From contig NZ_JAFMSZ010000003.1 of the NCBI RefSeq assembly GCF_017916505.1, forward strand, positions 387,083-451,082: DNA of 64,000 nucleotides. Direction: 5' to 3'. This DNA is from Naasia sp. SYSU D00057 (GTDB taxonomy: Bacteria; Actinomycetota; Actinomycetes; Actinomycetales; Microbacteriaceae). The translations under genes were made by a program, and so were the position numbers. The notes under the pieces are model-generated. The model saw nothing but the letters and a program-made list of their open reading frames with translations. It was not told the DNA's origin and did no database searches. Shown here piece after piece: positions 60,196 to 64,000 of this stretch (positions within the stretch are counted from its first letter, which is position 1; each line of letters begins with the position of its first letter).

Positions 60196-62241
60196 ATGCC
60201 GGCCTCCGTGCCCCTCGCCCCCGTCCTCACCGGTCCCACTCGCCGCGACCTGTCCCGCCCCGTGCAGGGCTTCGCCTTCGGTGGCGACTACAACCCGGAG
60301 CAGTGGACGGAGGACGTCTGGGTCGAGGACGTCCGACTGATGAGGGAGGCGGGAGTCACGCTGGTCACCCTCGGCGTCTTCGCCTGGGGGAGCCTGGAGC
60401 TCGCGGACGGGGAGTGGGACTTCGCATGGCTCGACCGGGTCCTCGAACTCCTCCATGAGGGAGGCATCGCGGTCGACCTCGCCACGCCGACAGCCTCCCC
60501 GCCCATCTGGCTGCACCAGGAGCACCCCGAGATCCTGCCCGTGAACCGCAGCGGACAGCGCTATTGGCAGGGCGGCCGCCTGGGCTGGTGTGCGAGCTCG
60601 GCGGTGTGGCGGCGCTATGCGCTCCGCGCCGTGACGACCATCGGCGAGCGGTACGCCGCCCATCCGGCGGTGCGGATGTGGCACGTCGGCAACGAGTTCG
60701 GCGGTGGGAACCGGCACTGCTACTGCGACGCGTCGGCGGAGCACTTCCGGTCGTGGCTGGAGCGCCGCTACGGCACGGTGGACGGGTTGAACACCGCCTG
60801 GGGCACGGCCTTCTGGGGGCACCGGTACTCCTCGTTCGCGCAGGTGCTGCCGCCGCGGGACAGCGAGTCCGCGCAGAACCCGGGGCTGCTGCTCGACTTC
60901 GACCGGTTCTCGTCGGACGCGCTGCTCGAGCACTATGTGGCGGAGCGGGACGCGCTCCGCGAGCTGTCACCGGACCTGCCGATCACGACAAACTTCATGG
61001 TGGGCAGTGGGCCGGGTGTCATCGACCACGCGTCGTGGGCGCCGCACGTCGACGTCGTCGCGAACGACCACTACACGCTGGCGGCGGACCCCGAGCGCGC
61101 GCAGGAGCTGGCCTTCTCCGCCGACCGCACTCGCGGGCTCGACCGGATGCGGCCCTGGCTGCTCATGGAGCACTCGACGAGCGCGGTCAACTGGCAGCCC
61201 CGGAACCGGTCGAAGGCCCCCGGCGAGCTGGTGCGCAACAGCCTCAGTCACGTCGCCCGCGGCTCGGACGGCGCTCTGTTCTTCCAGTGGCGCGCCTCGA
61301 CCGCCGGATCCGAGCAGTGGCACTCCGGCATGGTGCCGCACGCCGGCACCGACACGAAGGTGTGGCGCGAGGTCGCCGAACTCGGACGGATCCTCGCCGC
61401 GAGCGCGGAGGTCGCCGGCTCCCTGGTGGAGCCGGCCCGAGTCGCGCTTCTCGCCGACGACGTCGCGGGCTGGGCATGGCAGGCCGGCCAGAAGCCGCTG
61501 CACGGGCTGCCCGCCTTCCATGCCGCACGCGAGTGGCACCGCACGCTCTGGCACGCGGGGGTCCTCTGCGACGTTCTCCCGCGCACCGCCTCGCTCGAGG
61601 ACTACAGCGTCATCCTCGTGCCCGCGGTGTACCTCGTGGAACCGGAACTCGCCCGCGGGCTCGAGGCTGCCGCTCGCGGGGGAGCGACGGTGCTGGTGAC
61701 CTACGCGTCGGGGCTCGTCGACGAGTCGAATCGGGTGATCCGCGGCGGGTACCCGGGTGCGCTCAGGGACCTGGTCGGTGCCGCTGCCGAGGAGTTCTTC
61801 GTGCTGCAGGACGGGGAGTGCTCTGCGCTCGAGCCTGCCGGCACCGTGACCACGTGGACGGAGCTCGTTCAGCTGCGAGGTGCGGAAGCCGTGAGGCGCT
61901 ATCGCGGCGGAGTGCTCGACGGCGAGCCGGCCCTCACCCGTCGCCGCGTCGGGATGGGGGAGGCCTGGTACGTCTCAGCGAGGCTCGACGACGAGGCCCG
62001 TGCCGATCTGCTCGGCGAGGTGCTCGCCGGCGCGGGCGTGACGGCCTCGGTGCCCGTCGCGCCCGGTTTGGAGGCGGTGCGGCGGACGGCGTCCGGGCGC
62101 TCCTGGCTCTTCCTGATCAACCACGGCGACGAGGACGTGCGCGCGTCCGCACGCGGCACGGACCTCGTCACCGGTGCGCCGTTCGACGGCGTCGTGCCGG
62201 GCGGCACGGTGCGGATCGTCCGGGAGGAGCCGCTCAGCTGA
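60196..62241 (+). CDS. GH42 beta-galactosidase
   Basis: 681 residues. The N-terminal TIM barrel begins FGGDYNPEQW. WHVGNEFGGG holds the acid/base Glu, CYCDAS with nearby Cys residues fits the zinc site, and LLMEHSTSAVNW holds the nucleophile Glu; the trimerisation and beta domains follow. There is no signal peptide, so it hydrolyses imported galactosides, perhaps from plant galactans or arabinogalactan. The stop overlaps the convergent esterase stop by 8 bp. Confidence 0.92.
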   Translation: MPASVPLAPVLTGPTRRDLSRPVQGFAFGGDYNPEQWTEDVWVEDVRLMREAGVTLVTLGVFAWGSLELADGEWDFAWLDRVLELLHEGGIAVDLATPTASPPIWLHQEHPEILPVNRSGQRYWQGGRLGWCASSAVWRRYALRAVTTIGERYAAHPAVRMWHVGNEFGGGNRHCYCDASAEHFRSWLERRYGTVDGLNTAWGTAFWGHRYSSFAQVLPPRDSESAQNPGLLLDFDRFSSDALLEHYVAERDALRELSPDLPITTNFMVGSGPGVIDHASWAPHVDVVANDHYTLAADPERAQELAFSADRTRGLDRMRPWLLMEHSTSAVNWQPRNRSKAPGELVRNSLSHVARGSDGALFFQWRASTAGSEQWHSGMVPHAGTDTKVWREVAELGRILAASAEVAGSLVEPARVALLADDVAGWAWQAGQKPLHGLPAFHAAREWHRTLWHAGVLCDVLPRTASLEDYSVILVPAVYLVEPELARGLEAAARGGATVLVTYASGLVDESNRVIRGGYPGALRDLVGAAAEEFFVLQDGECSALEPAGTVTTWTELVQLRGAEAVRRYRGGVLDGEPALTRRRVGMGEAWYVSARLDDEARADLLGEVLAGAGVTASVPVAPGLEAVRRTASGRSWLFLINHGDEDVRASARGTDLVTGAPFDGVVPGGTVRIVREEPLS

Positions 62242-63205
62242 GCCGAGCCGGGAGCCACTCGGCCTGGCGGACCCACTGGTGCAGCTGGCCGCCCTCGTGA
62301 CCGTTGTACGGATACACGGTGATCCCGCGATCCTCGTGCGCATAGCGGTTGAAGGCGGCATAGACGGTGGACGGGATCACGATGCCGTCCATCAGCGCGA
62401 CCGAGAACAGGGCGGGCACCGTCGCGCGGCGCGCGAAGTTGGCCCCGTCGAAGTAGGACAGCGTCGAGAAAACGCTCTGCTCGACGTCCCGGTGGGTCGC
62501 GAGGTAGCGGGTGATCTCCGTGAACGGGCGCTCCGGCGTCGCCTCCACGGCGCGCCTGAAGTGGGACAGGAAGGGGACATCGGGCATCGCCGCCCGCAGG
62601 AGATGCGGAACGAGGCCGGCGACGGCGAGCGCGATGCCCCCGCCCTGGCTGGCGCCGGTCACGGCGATGCGGTCGGGGTCGACGAAGTCGAACTTCCGCA
62701 CGGCATCGACGAGTCGAACCGCGTCCGTGTAGAGCCGGCGGTAGTAGTACGTCTCCGGGGTCTCGATGCCCTTCGTCATGAAGCCCTCCACCGAGGGGCC
62801 GGAGCCGTAGGGGTCGCGGGTGTCGCCGCCGGTCCCCCAGCCGCTGCCCTGGCCGCGCGTGTCCATCAGGATGTGCGCGTAGCCGCTCACAGCCCAGTTG
62901 AGGCGCTCCCCGACGACGCCTCTGCCGCCGTTGTAGCCGATGTACTCGATGACCGTCGGAAGGGGGTTCTCGCTGCGCGGACGGAGGATCCAGCCGCGGA
63001 TCGGCTCGCCCGCGAAGCCCGGGAACTCGAGGTCCTCGACGATGAGCTCGGTGATCGGCGTGCTCACCGGTCGGCGAACGACCTCGCCCTCGGCGCCGCG
63101 CGCCTCCTCGATGGTCGCGCGCCAGAACTCGTCGAAGTCGGCCGGCTCCTCCACCTCCGGTCGGTAGGAGCTGAGCACGTCGAGTGGCAGGTCGGTGAAG
63201 GGCAT
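62234..63205 (-). CDS. CE7 acetyl-xylan esterase / cephalosporin-C deacetylase
   Basis: 323-residue alpha/beta hydrolase. It has MDTRGQGSGW, which includes the CE7 RGQ motif, the nucleophile Ser in GASQGGG, the acid Asp near LMDGIVIPST and the catalytic His in NGHEGG (HE motif). It removes acetyl groups from xylo-oligosaccharides. No signal peptide is seen, so it acts inside the cell. ATG 63205 follows CCGGAGACTCA. It is divergent from a sugar-binding protein gene. Confidence 0.92.
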   Translation of the reverse strand: MPFTDLPLDVLSSYRPEVEEPADFDEFWRATIEEARGAEGEVVRRPVSTPITELIVEDLEFPGFAGEPIRGWILRPRSENPLPTVIEYIGYNGGRGVVGERLNWAVSGYAHILMDTRGQGSGWGTGGDTRDPYGSGPSVEGFMTKGIETPETYYYRRLYTDAVRLVDAVRKFDFVDPDRIAVTGASQGGGIALAVAGLVPHLLRAAMPDVPFLSHFRRAVEATPERPFTEITRYLATHRDVEQSVFSTLSYFDGANFARRATVPALFSVALMDGIVIPSTVYAAFNRYAHEDRGITVYPYNGHEGGQLHQWVRQAEWLPARLS

Positions 63206-63281
63206 TGAGTCTCCGGAGATCGAGGATGGGCCGCCGTCCAGCATGACGCGCCGCTTCGCAGCGACGCGCCGGACCACGTGT

Positions 63282-63312
63282 TGACATTTTGTTCCACGCT
63301 GGCACAAAATGA
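63282..63312 (+). promoter_or_regulatory. Promoter with long operator palindrome upstream of binding-protein gene
   Basis: TTGACA (63282-63287) and CAAAAT (63306-63311) with an 18-nt spacer. A 23-bp near-perfect palindrome at 63288-63310 pairs TTTTGTTCCA with TGGCACAAAA across CGC, so a bound repressor would cover the promoter spacer and -10. It may also control the divergent esterase. Confidence 0.7.
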
Positions 63313-63425
63313 CACCCGGCCGGAACAGACATCTGATGACTGACCGATCGGCCGCCAGGCTCCATCGCACTGAGGCACCTTCCGCTCCGGTGCTTTCCCG
63401 ACAACGTCGTCTCGAAAGGACAACG

Positions 63426-64000
63426 ATGAACGCAACGACGCCGAATCGACGCCGGCTTCTCCGCACCGCCGCAGCGGTCGTCCTCGGATCCCTCTCCGTG
63501 GCCTCGCTCGCCGCCTGCAGCTCCGGCAGCGGATCGAGCTCCGGCGGAGAGGCCTCCGGCTCCGCCGAGATCAGCTTCTGGGGCTGGGTCCCGGGCCTCG
63601 AGGACCTCGTCGACCAGTGGAACGAGGAGAACCCCGACGTGCAGGTCGACTTCCACCGCATGACCGGTGACGACGGCCAGAAGGTGGAGGCGGCGGTCGA
63701 CGCCGGCGCCGGCCCCGACCTCGTCCAGCTCAGCACGCACGATCTCCCCGACTACGTCATCTCGGACCGGGTGCAGGACATCACGGAGTTCGTCTCCGAC
63801 GAGGAGGGCAACTACACGGCGGCCTCCTGGGCCTCGGTGAGCTTCGACGGCAAGGTCTACGGCATCCCGCAGGGCATCGGCCCGAGCGGCATGATGTACC
63901 GCGAGGACATCCTCGCCCAGTACGGGATCCCCGTCCCGACGACCTGGGACGAGTACCTCGAGGCGGCCCGCGCCCTGCACGCCGCGAACCCCGAGCTCTA
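63426..64000 (+). CDS. Sugar ABC importer binding lipoprotein, 3' end missing
   Basis: The first 191 codons of a family-1 extracellular binding protein cut by the right edge. The signal has NRRRLLRTAAAVVLG, a hydrophobic core and lipobox LAAC, then a Ser/Gly linker. The mature part begins EISFWGWVPGLEDLVDQWNE and includes GPDLVQLSTHDLPDYV and GIPQGIGPSGMMY. GAAAGGACAACG precedes ATG 63426. Context (xylose, arabinose, GH42, CE7) suggests a hemicellulose oligosaccharide ligand. Confidence 0.88.
   Translation, partial: MNATTPNRRRLLRTAAAVVLGSLSVASLAACSSGSGSSSGGEASGSAEISFWGWVPGLEDLVDQWNEENPDVQVDFHRMTGDDGQKVEAAVDAGAGPDLVQLSTHDLPDYVISDRVQDITEFVSDEEGNYTAASWASVSFDGKVYGIPQGIGPSGMMYREDILAQYGIPVPTTWDEYLEAARALHAANPEL

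Overview
The window is high-GC DNA dense with short gaps and 4-bp ATGA/GTGA stop-start overlaps. GTG starts are common, several of them apparently leaderless. Gene content (actinobacterial-type rplJ-rplL, XRE-cupin, ROK and LacI sugar regulators, carbohydrate ABC systems without their own ATPase, cbs plus cystathionine gamma-lyase) fits an actinobacterium, most likely a plant- or soil-associated member of the Microbacteriaceae. This placement rests on gene style and protein resemblance, not on a search. No tRNA, rRNA, prophage, IS element or CRISPR array was seen.

Region 1 (1-21.5 kb) is nitrogen and purine salvage. It holds uraD (cut by the left edge), uraH, guanine deaminase, urate oxidase, allantoinase, an 8-oxoguanine/atrazine-type amidohydrolase, a coupled trio (FAD-linked oxidase, creatininase-like, PNPOx-like), an NMT1/SsuA-type ABC importer with a CodA-like deaminase, an XRE-cupin regulator with a ferredoxin reductase, a second amidohydrolase that lacks metal ligands, XdhC, and a two-gene xanthine dehydrogenase. 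Together these cover guanine to xanthine to urate to allantoin to allantoate.

Region 2 (21.5-23.2 kb) is the ribosomal-stalk operon rplJ-rplL with an L10 leader.

Region 3 (23.2-44 kb) is carbohydrate uptake and catabolism. It has an alpha-glucoside-type ABC importer, otnC-otnK-deoR, and divergently a four-gene coupled operon (FGGY kinase, YihT-like aldolase, Asp/Glu-racemase-like protein, sucrose-phosphorylase-family GH13) that could be an undescribed glucoside pathway. A GH38 alpha-mannosidase, a second sugar-binding protein, its probable permeases on the opposite strand and two Gfo/Idh/MocA oxidoreductases follow.

Region 4 (44-48.8 kb) has an ABC exporter, then cbs and cystathionine gamma-lyase preceded by an 11-codon leaderless ORF with two Cys codons. 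This is a likely cysteine-responsive attenuator.

Region 5 (48.8-64 kb) is pentose and hemicellulose use: a LacI regulator with a shared operator, araD-araB-araA, a shikimate-dehydrogenase-like gene, glycerate kinase, xylA-xylB with divergent ROK regulator, GH42 beta-galactosidase, a CE7 acetyl-xylan esterase and a third sugar-binding protein cut by the right edge.

The strongest signal outside genes is a set of intergenic palindromes. Several have nested arms (two direct and two inverted copies of one word), in at least three word families, and they occupy nearly every gap of more than 50 bp between convergent genes.
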